From the NCBI GenBank assembly GCA_024403825.1, contig JAKSRB010000003.1, positions 1 through 63,769 on the forward strand: a stretch of DNA of 63,769 nucleotides, read 5' to 3'. Position numbers and translations under genes: made by a program. The notes under the pieces are model-generated. The model was given only the letters and a program-made list of their open reading frames with translations. It did not search any database and was not told the origin of the DNA. The DNA is from Ruminococcus sp. (lineage in GTDB: Bacteria; Bacillota; Clostridia; Oscillospirales; Acutalibacteraceae). The first letter of the stretch is position 1; each line of letters starts with the position of its first letter. Positions 18,927 to 28,407 of this stretch are shown piece by piece.

Positions 18927-21296
18927 TTATTTCAGCTCCACAATAGTAACTCCGTCTTCGCCCTCTCCAAATACTCCAAGTCGATGACTTTTTACTGCCT
19001 TGTTAGTTTTTAGATACTGACCAATTTCACGCTTTAGAACTCCTGTTCCCTTACCATGGATTATTGTCATTTTGCTGATTCCTGCCAGCACCGCATTATC
19101 AATCGCTTTATCTACAATATTAATTGCATCAAAGGCTGTTTCTCCTCTGACATCAACTTCCGTTTCAGGACGAATATCCATTCTGCTTGGAACATTTCTT
19201 CTTGAAGGAAAACGGCTTGCCTTTTCTTTCTGTGGTTGCTGTGATTTCAACAAACGCAGATTTTTTACATCCGAACGCAGCTTTATAATTCCTGCCTGCA
19301 GCATTACTATTCCGTCCTTGTTTGGCGGTGTTATTACTGTTGCATTTTTATCTATATCAACCACTAATACAGTATCTCCTGCCTTTAATGGTCGTGGTAG
19401 CTTATATTCTTCATCAGGAATATTTTTAATTTTTACAGGGTCGGCGTGAGCCTCCATTTTATCAATACTGCGTTTAAGATTTGTTCTTGTGTCAACGCTC
19501 ATCTCCTGCTGTTTTCGTGCCTTATCAAGCTCTTCTACAAGCTTGTCCGCCTCAGCTCTTGTGCGTGATATTATTCTCTGTGCCTCCTGCTTAGCTCTCT
19601 CAATTTCTCGTTCTGCCTGAGCTTTAGCACGCTTCATCTCATTTTCGGCTTTTTGTTTCTCTGTATTTGCCTTGGCTGTAAGTCTGTTTGCATTCTCAAC
19701 CTGCTTTTCAAGGCTCTGGCGTTGCTTTTCAAGCTTGTTTACTACATCCTCAAACTGCCTGTTCTCATTTGATACAAGCTCTTTTGCTCGCTCAACAATA
19801 TCATCTTCCATTCCAAGTCTTTTCGATATTGCAAAAGCATTACTCTTGCCAGGCACTCCTATAAGCAATCTATAGGTAGGCTTTAATGTGGCTACATCAA
19901 ATTCACAGCTTCCATTTTCTACTCCCTCAGTACGGAGAGCAAACTCCTTAAGCTCTGCATAATGTGTTGTAGATGCAAGCTTTGCGTGTTTAGTACGCAA
20001 TTTTTCAAGTATTGAAATTGCAAGTGCCGCACCCTCAACAGGGTCTGTTCCTGCACCAAGCTCATCTATTAAACATAGTGAACCTGCATTTGCAAGCTTT
20101 ATTATCTGAATAATATTGGTCATATGTGCTGAGAATGTAGAAAGTGACTGCTCAATGCTCTGTTCATCACCAATATCAACAAGCACTCTTCTGAATACTG
20201 ACAGCTCGCTATTATCAGCACAAGGAACTAACAATCCGCACATTGCCATTAGTGTAAGTAATCCTATTGTTTTAAGCGTTACAGTTTTTCCACCTGTGTT
20301 CGGACCTGTTATTACAAGTGTATCAAATTCATTGCCAAGTGTAACATCTATCGGCACTACCCTGTCCTTATCAATAAGTGGATGACGAGCCTGTTTTAAA
20401 TTTATCTGACCTCTGTCATTCATAATCGGCATTGTAGCTTTCATTGAATAGGCAAGATTTGCTTTTGCAAATATAAGGTTAAGCTCAGCAAGATTAGAAT
20501 AGCTGTGAATTATGCTGTCGGCGAAATCTCCTGCATTTGCAGAAAGATCAAATAAAATTCTTTCAATCTCTTCCTCTTCCTTAGCTTTCAGCATTTTTAT
20601 ATCGTTATTAGCCTGCACTACTCCCATAGGCTCGATAAAAACAGTCTGACCGCTTGATGAAGTATCATGCACAAGTCCCGGAACATTATTCCTACATTCC
20701 GCACGCACAGGAACTACATATCTGCCGTCACGCTGAGTAACAATAGCTTCCTGCAAATATTTTATGTAGGAAGAGCTATGAATTATTTTATCAAGAACCT
20801 CTCTTGCTTTTGAGGAGGCTGTTCGTATTTTTCTGCGAATATCCGAAAGTGTTGAGCTTGCTTTATCAGATATTTCATCTTCACTTATAATAGCAGTAGT
20901 AATTTTCTCTTCGAGAAATTTATTTGACACCAAACCACTGAAATAACCATCTAAAGATGTTTCTGTATTTGCACAACGGCTATGCCATTCTTTTACAGTA
21001 CGGATAATTTTTAAGGTTTCAGCTACCGCAAGCAACTCGCTTGTTGTAAGGCATCCGCCTGCCTCCGCTCTTCTCAGATTTCCTGCACAATTAGTTGCAC
21101 CACCAAAGGATGGTGCTCCGAATTTTCCGCTGATAACAAATGCATCATCAGTCTGCTTTAATAATTTTTCTACTTTTTTTAAATCAAGCTGTGGCTCAAG
21201 CTCAAGTGCCATTTTTCTTGAATCCTCAATAGAGGTAAGTGCCGCTAATCTTTCAAGAATTTTTTCCAGCTCTAAAGTTTTATAATGTCTGTTCAT
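18927..21296 (-). CDS. mutS2: Endonuclease MutS2 / ribosome-rescue ATPase
   Basis: A 789-residue MutS2 of normal length. It has the MutS core, Walker A TGPNTGGKT (about 331-339), the ABC signature region and Walker B LIDELGAGTDP, a long coiled-coil region (about 500-620), and a C-terminal Smr nuclease domain containing VDVRGETAFDA and IIHGKGTG. It lacks the mismatch-recognition domain I. Family members suppress homologous recombination and, in Bacillus, bind collided ribosomes. The ribosome-maturation neighbours fit either role. Confidence 0.96.
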   Translation of the reverse strand: MNRHYKTLELEKILERLAALTSIEDSRKMALELEPQLDLKKVEKLLKQTDDAFVISGKFGAPSFGGATNCAGNLRRAEAGGCLTTSELLAVAETLKIIRTVKEWHSRCANTETSLDGYFSGLVSNKFLEEKITTAIISEDEISDKASSTLSDIRRKIRTASSKAREVLDKIIHSSSYIKYLQEAIVTQRDGRYVVPVRAECRNNVPGLVHDTSSSGQTVFIEPMGVVQANNDIKMLKAKEEEEIERILFDLSANAGDFADSIIHSYSNLAELNLIFAKANLAYSMKATMPIMNDRGQINLKQARHPLIDKDRVVPIDVTLGNEFDTLVITGPNTGGKTVTLKTIGLLTLMAMCGLLVPCADNSELSVFRRVLVDIGDEQSIEQSLSTFSAHMTNIIQIIKLANAGSLCLIDELGAGTDPVEGAALAISILEKLRTKHAKLASTTHYAELKEFALRTEGVENGSCEFDVATLKPTYRLLIGVPGKSNAFAISKRLGMEDDIVERAKELVSNENRQFEDVVNKLEKQRQSLEKQVENANRLTAKANTEKQKAENEMKRAKAQAEREIERAKQEAQRIISRTRAEADKLVEELDKARKQQEMSVDTRTNLKRSIDKMEAHADPVKIKNIPDEEYKLPRPLKAGDTVLVVDIDKNATVITPPNKDGIVMLQAGIIKLRSDVKNLRLLKSQQPQKEKASRFPSRRNVPSRMDIRPETEVDVRGETAFDAINIVDKAIDNAVLAGISKMTIIHGKGTGVLKREIGQYLKTNKAVKSHRLGVFGEGEDGVTIVELK

Positions 21297-21320
21297 ATCA
21301 TCATACCTTAATTTTTCAAA

Positions 21321-22064
21321 TCAGGATATTGCTTTGTAAAAAGCAAGTGTTTTAAAATCACGCTCAAATCTTAATTTTATATAGGCTTCGCTTGCTGTAT
21401 TAATTGCCTGAAGTTCAGCATCAGGCAAGGCAAACGAAAATAATTTATCATCATCTGCATAAACAGTATGTCGTAAACCGGTAAGTGCTGCAGAATTAAG
21501 CTCAACAGCAAAGTTTTTAAAATCCTTTCTGCATTCCTTACATTCTATTACTCCAAGCTTTGGGTAAAAAAACATTGACGGAGGCAGATATTCTCCGCAA
21601 ACTCTGCACATTCTCAAATCAGGCATATATCCTGATTTACTTGTCATTCGCATTTCAAGACAGGGTTTTATCAGCATCGGACTTCTTTTATTCTCTGACA
21701 GCAGATAAAGTGAGTTAAGAACCAAGCTCAAAAATTCATCTGCCTTATGGTCACGAGGACATATTACAAGGCACAATTCGCAAAAATACTGAGCAAGGCA
21801 CATTTTCTGAACATCATTTCTTAATTTTGAGAAAATTTTTATTGTTCGAGCCTCACCAATTAAGTAAGTGTCCCGACTTTCATAAATCGTAAGTCGGGAA
21901 TATGCCAACAAGGATGTTGATGCACATTTTGAATTTTTTATATTATTAGCACCTTTTACAAATGCCTTAATTACACCTTTACTCTTTGTAAGAGCAAAAA
22001 CAAGTCTGTCATTTTCACCGATATTCTGTTCTTTTATAATCAGTCCCTCGGTCTGGAATTTCAT
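21321..22064 (-). CDS. recO: DNA repair protein RecO
   Basis: A 247-residue recombination mediator that loads RecA onto SSB-coated DNA with RecR. It shows the N-terminal OB fold (TEGLIIKEQNIGENDRL), a helical core and a C4-type zinc site, CRVC near 155 and CKEC near 180. ATG 22064 sits six bases after GGGAGGAG; the longer open frame upstream belongs to the overlapping yqzL gene. It lies between yqzL and mutS2. Confidence 0.94.
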   Translation of the reverse strand: MKFQTEGLIIKEQNIGENDRLVFALTKSKGVIKAFVKGANNIKNSKCASTSLLAYSRLTIYESRDTYLIGEARTIKIFSKLRNDVQKMCLAQYFCELCLVICPRDHKADEFLSLVLNSLYLLSENKRSPMLIKPCLEMRMTSKSGYMPDLRMCRVCGEYLPPSMFFYPKLGVIECKECRKDFKNFAVELNSAALTGLRHTVYADDDKLFSFALPDAELQAINTASEAYIKLRFERDFKTLAFYKAIS

Positions 22065-22188
22065 CAGTCTCCTCCCTGAGGATAGTATCTGCACCGGTAT
22101 CCTTGGCATCCTGAATACTTTTGTACCTTATATAATCAAGGACACTGCCTGTTGTAAAAAATGCCTGCCATGCATACCAATCGTCCAT
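22015..22188 (-). CDS. yqzL: YqzL-family small protein overlapping recO
   Basis: A 57-residue open frame starts at ATG 22188 behind a full GGAGGTG site. It encodes WYAWQAFFTTG, then VLDYIRYK, matching the W-F-TG-Y-YK pattern of the tiny YqzL proteins encoded just before recO in Firmicutes. Its 3' end overlaps recO by 50 bases in another frame, so the recO ribosome site lies inside it. YqzL has no established function. The C-terminal half after residue 30 is longer and more acidic than I expect for the family. Confidence 0.75.
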   Translation of the reverse strand: MDDWYAWQAFFTTGSVLDYIRYKSIQDAKDTGADTILREETDEIPDRGTDYKRTEYR

Positions 22189-22255
22189 AATAAAACACCT
22201 CCGTAAAGGTATTTTTACCTGTTTAGCAAAATTTATTAATCGTAAATTTCGTAAT

Positions 22256-22726
22256 TCAAACGGACTTATGATAAAATACTATCGTCATATTATCTTTTAT
22301 ATCCTGCCTTTTTCCTGTAGGCAAATATCCAAGCTTTTCGTAAAAGCTACATAGCTTTTCTTCCTGCTCTATCGTATCAAGCTTCCATAGCTTTATATCA
22401 GAATACATTTTCTCTAATTCAAGCATTGCCATTTTTGCGTAACCCATATTCTGATATTCAGGTAAGACAAATATCGGTGATATTCTCATACTATGGCAAC
22501 CTGTATGAATAATCCTAACAGCACCAACCTCAATATTATCAACTATAATAAAATAATATTTGGAAAAGGGCTGTTTAAATCTTTCCTGTACTTTTTCAAG
22601 CGTTTCAGTTGCAGGACTTGTTTCGTAATCCTTGTATTTCTCAAACAGCTCCATAAAGCAGGAAACCTGCATTTTATGAATTTTTGCACAATCCTCAAAT
22701 TCAGCCTGTCTTAAAATAGCTTTCAT
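22256..22726 (-). CDS. GNAT-family N-acetyltransferase
   Basis: A 156-residue single-domain acetyltransferase. Motif A, the acetyl-CoA pyrophosphate loop, appears as VLPEYQNMGYAKMAM near residue 95, and the C-terminal part has the FYEKLGY motif B. The acceptor cannot be told from sequence; it is a free-standing member rather than RimI-like. It is inserted between era and yqzL/recO, genes that usually adjoin, and is separated from era by 12 bases. Confidence 0.87.
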   Translation of the reverse strand: MKAILRQAEFEDCAKIHKMQVSCFMELFEKYKDYETSPATETLEKVQERFKQPFSKYYFIIVDNIEVGAVRIIHTGCHSMRISPIFVLPEYQNMGYAKMAMLELEKMYSDIKLWKLDTIEQEEKLCSFYEKLGYLPTGKRQDIKDNMTIVFYHKSV

Positions 22727-22738
22727 ACTAAAACCTGA

Positions 22739-23647
22739 TTAATCAAAATTCTTTTCATCATAGCCAAAATTCTGCAATATCTGTGCTCGGTTTCTCCAGT
22801 CCTCTTTAACCTTAATCCATGTCTGTAAAAATACCTTGCAATCAAAAAATCTTTCTATATCCTGGCGTGCAAATGTACTGATTTTCTTTAGCATTGCTCC
22901 GTTTTTACCGATTATTATGCGTTTGTGAGTATCTCTTTCACAGAAAATTGTTGCATCAATATCTAAAATTCCATTCTCTCTTGTTTTCATCTTCTCAATG
23001 ACTACTGCCGTTCCATGAGGTATTTCCTTATCGCAAAGTCTGAGGATTTTTTCTCTGATAATCTCTGCAACTATTACTCGCTCAGGCTGGTCAGTAAGTG
23101 TGTCCTCGTCAAAGAAATGTCCGCCCTCGCTTGTCTGACCTTTAAGCTCCTCAAGTAAATCAGTCATTCCATTGCCGTCCTGTGCAGATACAGGAACTAT
23201 AGCCTCAAAGTTATAAAGCTGACTATAATGAAGTATCTGCTTCATTAGTGCATCTTTTTCTTTCAGCATATCAATTTTATTTATTGCAAGAATTGCAGGC
23301 ATATCAAGCATTTTAAATTTTTCAATTAAGTCAAGCTCTGTTTGTCCTGCATCTCTGCCTGCCTCAACTACCAACATACAGCAATCTACTCCGCCTACTG
23401 ATTCATTGACAGAACGCACCATATATTTACCAAGTGAATTTTTAGGCTTATGCATTCCCGGTGTATCAAAAAATACCAACTGGTACTCACCCTCAGTAAG
23501 AACACCTGTTATTCTGTTTCTTGTGGTCTGTGGCTTGCTTGATACTATAGCAATCTTCTGACCAAGAATACGATTTAATATTGAGCTTTTACCGACATTT
23601 GGTCTGCCGACTATTGCAATAAATGCAGATTTATCATTTGTATTCAT
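22739..23647 (-). CDS. era: GTPase Era
   Basis: A 302-residue essential GTPase binding the 3' end of 16S rRNA during 30S assembly. G1 is GRPNVGKSS (about 14-22), G3 DTPG, G4 NKID. The C-terminal KH domain carries IIGKNGAMLKKI near 245. Start ATG 23647 follows AAGAGGT. A terminator-like hairpin lies between ybeY and era, so it may be transcribed partly independently of ybeY. Confidence 0.97.
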   Translation of the reverse strand: MNTNDKSAFIAIVGRPNVGKSSILNRILGQKIAIVSSKPQTTRNRITGVLTEGEYQLVFFDTPGMHKPKNSLGKYMVRSVNESVGGVDCCMLVVEAGRDAGQTELDLIEKFKMLDMPAILAINKIDMLKEKDALMKQILHYSQLYNFEAIVPVSAQDGNGMTDLLEELKGQTSEGGHFFDEDTLTDQPERVIVAEIIREKILRLCDKEIPHGTAVVIEKMKTRENGILDIDATIFCERDTHKRIIIGKNGAMLKKISTFARQDIERFFDCKVFLQTWIKVKEDWRNRAQILQNFGYDEKNFD

Positions 23648-23670
23648 AAATTTTTACCTCTTATAAAAAC

Positions 23671-23698
23671 AGGGGCAAACGGTTAATGCCTGCCCCCT
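23671..23698 (-). terminator. Terminator or attenuator between ybeY and era
   Basis: AGGGGCA pairs with TGCCCCCT around a 13-base loop. On the minus strand the stem is followed by GTTTTTATA. It may lower read-through from ybeY into era. Confidence 0.6.
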
Positions 23699-23775
23699 CT
23701 GTCATTATCTTATTTTTATTTACTAAACTAAACAACAGCATTTATAAATGCATATTACTAACTATTGAAACAATA

Positions 23776-24288
23776 TTAGTCATTCTCATCAACTATGTAG
23801 CTTGATGATGCAGGAAGTCCAAGCTGTTCCATTACAAGCTCTTCTTTTTCTCTCATTCTAACTCTTTCAAGATTTTCTATGTGGTCATAGCCAAGCAAAT
23901 GAAGAACGCTGTGTGCAGTAAGATAACCTACTTCCCTCTGCAGGCTGTGACCATAAATATTAGCCTGATCCCTTGCTTTTTCCATTGAAATTACAACATC
24001 ACCAAGGATTTGTGCTCCTGTTTCCATATCAGTATCATAAACACCATTTTCGCCCATTGGAAATGAAAGTACATCGGTTTCAATATCCTTATCACGATAC
24101 TGCTTATTAAGCTCCTTAATGCCTGCATTATCGGTAAAGGTTACGCTGATTTCAGCAGGTCCCTGAAATTTTTCGAGCTGTAATACCGCATTACAGCAAC
24201 GACGAACCAACATTCTTATACCTGTAGGAATTTTAACTGTTTTTTGCTTATTTGTTATAATTACTCTGATTTTGCCTTTCTCTGCCAT
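23776..24288 (-). CDS. ybeY: Endoribonuclease YbeY
   Basis: A 170-residue metal-dependent RNase involved in 16S 3'-end maturation and rRNA quality control. The zinc motif HSVLHLLGYDH (three His, near 125-135) is intact. The N-terminal part, about ten residues longer than the shortest homologues, begins MAEKGKIRV; ATG 24288 follows GAAAGGGTTGG. The canonical dgkA and cdd genes between ybeY and era are absent. Confidence 0.95.
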   Translation of the reverse strand: MAEKGKIRVIITNKQKTVKIPTGIRMLVRRCCNAVLQLEKFQGPAEISVTFTDNAGIKELNKQYRDKDIETDVLSFPMGENGVYDTDMETGAQILGDVVISMEKARDQANIYGHSLQREVGYLTAHSVLHLLGYDHIENLERVRMREKEELVMEQLGLPASSSYIVDEND

Positions 24289-24337
24289 TTATACCAACCC
24301 TTTCATACTCAATTAATATATAGAAACATTTAAAATT

Positions 24338-25276
24338 TTACAAATTATTATTTATCTTATTTTCGTACTTTGCATAAGCTTTTATAATATCCTGCACAAG
24401 TCTGTGCCTTACAACATCCTTTTCGTCAAAAGTACAATTTCCAATTCCGTCAATATTTCTCAGGATTTTTATACAATCCTTTAATCCGCTTTTAACTCCA
24501 CGAGGCAAATCTATCTGTGTAACATCGCCTGTTATTACCATCTTTGAATTAAAACCAAGTCTGGTTAAAAACATTTTCATCTGCTCACCAGTTGTATTTT
24601 GTGCTTCGTCAAGAATAATAAAGCTATCATCAAGAGTTCGTCCTCTCATATAGGCAAGCGGAGCAACCTCAATATTACCTCGTTCAACATATTTCTGATA
24701 AGTTTCTGCACCAAGCATATCAAAAAGTGCATCATAAAGCGGTCTTAAATAAGGGTCAACCTTACTTTGCAGGTCACCTGGCAAAAAGCCAAGCTTTTCA
24801 CCTGCTTCAACTGCCGGACGAGTTAAAATTATACGATTAACCTGTTTACTTCTGAACGCAGTTACAGCCATTGCTACTGCAAGGTATGTTTTACCAGTAC
24901 CGGCAGGACCAACACCAATCGTAATAGTATTTTTTGCAATCAACGAGCAATAGCGTTTCTGACCTATTGTCTTTGGCTTAATGGGCTTACCCTTTGATGT
25001 AATACAGATACAATCGCCAGCAAGCTGTTCAATTTTTTCTTCACTGCCCTCATTTACAAGTGCAATACAATAACGGATATTCTGTTCTGACAGAACCTCA
25101 CCCCTGTTAATAAGCTGTAAAAGGCTCTGAATAACCTTATATGCTTTTGAGGTATTTTCAGCATCACCATCAATTTTAAGTTCGCTGTCACGACACAATA
25201 TGCGAACATTAAACTCTTTTTCAATAAGCTTAATATTCTCGTCAAAGCTACCAAAAAGGGCAACTGCTGTTTCCAT
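24338..25276 (-). CDS. phoH: PhoH-family ATPase
   Basis: A 312-residue PhoH-like P-loop protein found next to ybeY; an RNA-linked helicase-like role is suspected. An N-terminal KH-like region (about 1-100) precedes Walker A GPAGTGKTYLAV near 125 and Walker B FIILDEAQN near 225. The first ATG (25276) has no ribosome site. In-frame codons upstream of it (EQIINLDR, 25300-25277) look like the usual N-terminus, and AGGGG at 25317-25313 is spaced for a start near 25303-25306, where only CTT or ACG exists. The true start is therefore uncertain. Confidence 0.92.
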   Translation of the reverse strand: METAVALFGSFDENIKLIEKEFNVRILCRDSELKIDGDAENTSKAYKVIQSLLQLINRGEVLSEQNIRYCIALVNEGSEEKIEQLAGDCICITSKGKPIKPKTIGQKRYCSLIAKNTITIGVGPAGTGKTYLAVAMAVTAFRSKQVNRIILTRPAVEAGEKLGFLPGDLQSKVDPYLRPLYDALFDMLGAETYQKYVERGNIEVAPLAYMRGRTLDDSFIILDEAQNTTGEQMKMFLTRLGFNSKMVITGDVTQIDLPRGVKSGLKDCIKILRNIDGIGNCTFDEKDVVRHRLVQDIIKAYAKYENKINNNL

Positions 25277-25519
25277 TCTGTCAAGATTGATTATCTGTTC
25301 CGTAAGTCAAAACCCCTACAAATATGTTTCATTTAAGATTAATTATACCACAAATTCAAAACAAATACTCGTAAAATATAGTTTTTTTTACTAAAAATTT
25401 CATTTTTGTTAATATTGACGAAAAATCAATATTTTATTCAAAGCTCACTATACATTTTATCATTTGTAATTTAAAAATACTTTATTCATAATTATAAATA
25501 GCTACACAAAAATTTATAA
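25277..25519. other. AT-rich intergenic region upstream of phoH
   Basis: I find no open frame with a ribosome site, no RNA-gene hallmark and no clear consensus promoter in this stretch. It should hold the promoter of the long phoH-cdaR run. Confidence 0.5.
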
Positions 25520-25547
25520 GCCACCCTAATAAAATATCTCGGGTGGC
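25520..25547 (-). terminator. Terminator of the ABC transporter operon
   Basis: GCCACCC/GGGTGGC forms a 7-bp GC-rich stem just past the ATPase stop codon, followed on the minus strand by TTATAAATTTTTG. Confidence 0.75.
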
Positions 25548-25569
25548 ATTATATAAATCTTATATTAAA

Positions 25570-26367
25570 TTAATCAGCAAGCAACATTCTGTCATTTTCA
25601 AGCTTTGAACCACTTACCTTTTCAAACTTCTCTAAAAGATGTTCTACTGTAAGATTTTTCTTTTCTTCACCTGAAATATCAAGAATAACTCTGCCCTCAT
25701 TAAGCATAATAAGTCTGTTTCCATGCACAATGGCATCTCGCATATTATGTGTTACCATTAATGCTGTAAGGTTATGCTCTGAAATAATCTTATCACTTAA
25801 TTCAAGCACCTTTGCCGCAGTTTTAGGGTCAAGTGCTGCTGTATGCTCATCAAGCAGTAACAGCTTTGGCTTCTTAATTGTCGCCATAAGTAAGGTTATT
25901 GCCTGACGCTGTCCACCTGATAAAAGTCCAACCTTTGAAGTCATTCTGTTTTCAAGTCCAAGGTCAAACTCCTTGAGCATTTCATAATACTTTTCTTTTT
26001 CTTCCTTTTTAACTCCCCACGCAAGTCCTCTGCGTTGACCACGCCTTGCGGCAATGGCAAGGTTTTCGATAATTTCCATATCTGCAACTGTACCTGTCAT
26101 AGGGTCCTGAAATACTCTGCCAAGGTACGGTGCTCTTTTATATTCAGGTAATCCTGAAACATCCTTTCCATCAATCATAATTGCACCGCTGTCAACAGGC
26201 CATACACCTGCAATAGCATTAAGCATTGTTGATTTACCTGCACCATTACCACCGATTACTGTACAGAAATCTCCGTCATTTAATTTAAGATTAAGTCCGT
26301 TAAGGGCTTTTTTCTCATTTACAGTGCCTTTATTGAAGGTTTTATAAATATTTGAAATCTCTAACAT
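25570..26367 (-). CDS. ABC transporter ATP-binding protein
   Basis: A 265-residue ATPase of an importer. Walker A GGNGAGKST (about 39-47), Q-loop region VFQDPM, signature LSGGQRQA, Walker B LLLLDEHTAALDP and the switch His (MVTHNM) are all present. In this family the last conserved aspartate is followed by E then H, as here. It is the last gene after the permease (adjacent stop and start) and ends at a GC-rich terminator. Confidence 0.93.
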   Translation of the reverse strand: MLEISNIYKTFNKGTVNEKKALNGLNLKLNDGDFCTVIGGNGAGKSTMLNAIAGVWPVDSGAIMIDGKDVSGLPEYKRAPYLGRVFQDPMTGTVADMEIIENLAIAARRGQRRGLAWGVKKEEKEKYYEMLKEFDLGLENRMTSKVGLLSGGQRQAITLLMATIKKPKLLLLDEHTAALDPKTAAKVLELSDKIISEHNLTALMVTHNMRDAIVHGNRLIMLNEGRVILDISGEEKKNLTVEHLLEKFEKVSGSKLENDRMLLAD

Positions 26368-27333
26368 TTATTTTCCCTCCTTATCGCTTTTTGCATTCTG
26401 CTTTGCAACCTTTTTAAATGAATTACTTTTCATCTTTCTTAAATTTGGAACTGCAAGGAAAATTGCAACAATAACCGCTGTAAAAAGCTTTGTATCATCT
26501 GTAGGCATCTTAAGCCAAAGTACAATACCCATAGCAATGTAATACAGGATACCACCCACAATAACAAAAGCCATTCGGATAATAAAATTAGCATGCTTAC
26601 GGAAAATAGCTTCACCAAGAACCTCACCTATAATAACAGCGGCAAGACCAATAACGATTGCACCACGACCCATATTAACATCAGCAAATCCCTGATACTG
26701 AGCAAACAATGAACCAGAAAATGCAACAATACCGTTAGAAAGAGCAAGAGCAATAATCTTTGCTGTATTAATATTAATGCCCTGAGCCTTACTCATAGCA
26801 GGATTTGCACCTGTAGAACGAATTGTTGAACCCTGTTCAGTACCAAAATACCAGTACATTAATATGATAAGTACAGCAGAAATGCACAAAGCTATTAATA
26901 TAGCATTATTAATATTGCTTGCAGAGATTGCAAGCTGATAATTACGATAGCTGATTGGCAGATTTGATTTTCCAAGTATATTAAGATTAACTGAATACAG
27001 AGCAATCTGAGTCAAAATACCTGCAAGAATATCTGGAATACCAAAAGAAGTATGCAATACACCTGTAATAATACCTGCCGCAATACCTGCAAGAACCGAA
27101 ACAATAATCGCCGACCAAATCGGATAACCATTTACAAGCATAATAGCAGTAACCGCACCACCTGTAGCAAATGAGCCGTCAACACTAAGGTCAGCAAAAT
27201 TAAGAAGCTTGTATGTAACAAAAACACCAAGTCCCATAAGACCCCATATAATACCCTGAGCAATATTTCCTGGTAAAGCGGAAAAGAATGCCATAGGATT
27301 AAGTGAGGAAAAATAAGAAATCAATACATCCAT
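26368..27333 (-). CDS. ABC transporter permease (branched-chain-type BPD_transp_2)
   Basis: A 321-residue membrane protein with about nine helices and the GxxAFSGSLFAQYQGFAD region typical of permeases paired with TrpX-like binding proteins. The open frame extends 14 codons upstream, but ATG 27333 has AGGAGAATTATA in front. A hairpin between the lipoprotein gene and this one may set a lower permease level. The basic C-terminus is cytoplasmic. Confidence 0.88.
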   Translation of the reverse strand: MDVLISYFSSLNPMAFFSALPGNIAQGIIWGLMGLGVFVTYKLLNFADLSVDGSFATGGAVTAIMLVNGYPIWSAIIVSVLAGIAAGIITGVLHTSFGIPDILAGILTQIALYSVNLNILGKSNLPISYRNYQLAISASNINNAILIALCISAVLIILMYWYFGTEQGSTIRSTGANPAMSKAQGININTAKIIALALSNGIVAFSGSLFAQYQGFADVNMGRGAIVIGLAAVIIGEVLGEAIFRKHANFIIRMAFVIVGGILYYIAMGIVLWLKMPTDDTKLFTAVIVAIFLAVPNLRKMKSNSFKKVAKQNAKSDKEGK

Positions 27334-27355
27334 TATAATTCTCCTAAAATCATAA

Positions 27356-27377
27356 GGGTGTCGCAAACACGACACCC
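27356..27377 (-). terminator. Intra-operon hairpin after the binding-protein gene
   Basis: GGGTGTCG and CGACACCC form an 8-bp perfect stem with a 6-base loop. It is followed on the minus strand by TTATGATTTT and then the permease ribosome site. Such hairpins often favour binding protein over permease. Confidence 0.65.
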
Positions 27378-27393
27378 CATATAGTCGTTAAAC

Positions 27394-28407
27394 TTATTCA
27401 GCGACGATAGCCTCATAACCCTCAGGAATTGTAATTCCAAGTGCCGCACATCTTTCAGCATCATATTTTTTGGTTACATTTGGAGCATACTTAACTTCCA
27501 TATTAGAAACATCTGCACCATTTGCAAGAATTTCATAAGCCATTTCACCAGTTGTGCAACCAAGCTCATAGTAGCTGATTGAAAGAGTAGCAACGCCACA
27601 GCCCTTACAAATACCCTCTTCACCTGTAACAATCGGAACATTTGCAGGAAGAGCAACATTATCAATTATACCAGTATTTGAAGCGGCAGTATTATCTGTA
27701 GGAATGTAGAGTAAATCACTTTCATCACAAGCAGACTTAGTAACAGCAGCAACATCATTTGAATCAGCAAAAGAAAACTCTTTAACAGTATAGCCTGCAC
27801 TCTCAAGATGCTTAGTTATTTCAGTAGCCTGATATTTTGAGTTAGCCTCAGCTGAGCAATAAAGGATACCTACATTTTTCTTATCTGGGAAAAGCTCCTT
27901 AATCATTTCAGCCTGCTGGTCGAGTGGAGCAAGGTCAGAAGTACCTGAAACATTCATACCTGAAACGCCCTTCCAGTCGGAAATATCAAGAGCATAACCA
28001 TAGTCTGTAATAGATGTACCAAGAATTGGAATATCAGGAGTAACAGTATAAGCTGCCTGCAAAGCTGCTGTACCATTACCAAGAATTAAATCATATTTTG
28101 AAGATGAAAACTGATTACAGATAGTAGTACAGTTAGCTGAATCGCCCTGAGCATTCTGCTCATCAAACTTAACATTATCTGCACCAAGCTTTTCAGTTAA
28201 GGTATCTCTGAAGCCCTTAGTTGCGGCATCAAGTGCTTCATGCTGAATAAGCTGACAAATACCTACATTGTACATCTTTGAAGTATCAGCAGAAATTTTA
28301 CTATTCTCACCTGCATTTGAAGAAGAGCTTCCTGCACAGCCTGCAAGACCAACTGTCATTGTTACAGTGGCAAGTACGGTTGCCATAATTTTTTTAGAAA
28401 TTTTCAT
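27394..28407 (-). CDS. ABC transporter substrate-binding lipoprotein (PF04392-like)
   Basis: A 337-residue lipoprotein. The signal peptide ends in the lipobox LAGC (C24), followed by a Ser/Gly-rich linker. The mature part resembles the ABC_sub_bind family (YNVGICQLIQHEALDAATKGF; later EGICKGCGVATLS). Relatives transport tryptophan or other aromatic or amino-acid substrates; no T-box or other riboswitch marks the substrate here. ATG 28407 follows AGGGGGATATAAA, and the upstream in-frame ATG lacks a site. It heads the operon. Confidence 0.87.
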   Translation of the reverse strand: MKISKKIMATVLATVTMTVGLAGCAGSSSSNAGENSKISADTSKMYNVGICQLIQHEALDAATKGFRDTLTEKLGADNVKFDEQNAQGDSANCTTICNQFSSSKYDLILGNGTAALQAAYTVTPDIPILGTSITDYGYALDISDWKGVSGMNVSGTSDLAPLDQQAEMIKELFPDKKNVGILYCSAEANSKYQATEITKHLESAGYTVKEFSFADSNDVAAVTKSACDESDLLYIPTDNTAASNTGIIDNVALPANVPIVTGEEGICKGCGVATLSISYYELGCTTGEMAYEILANGADVSNMEVKYAPNVTKKYDAERCAALGITIPEGYEAIVAE

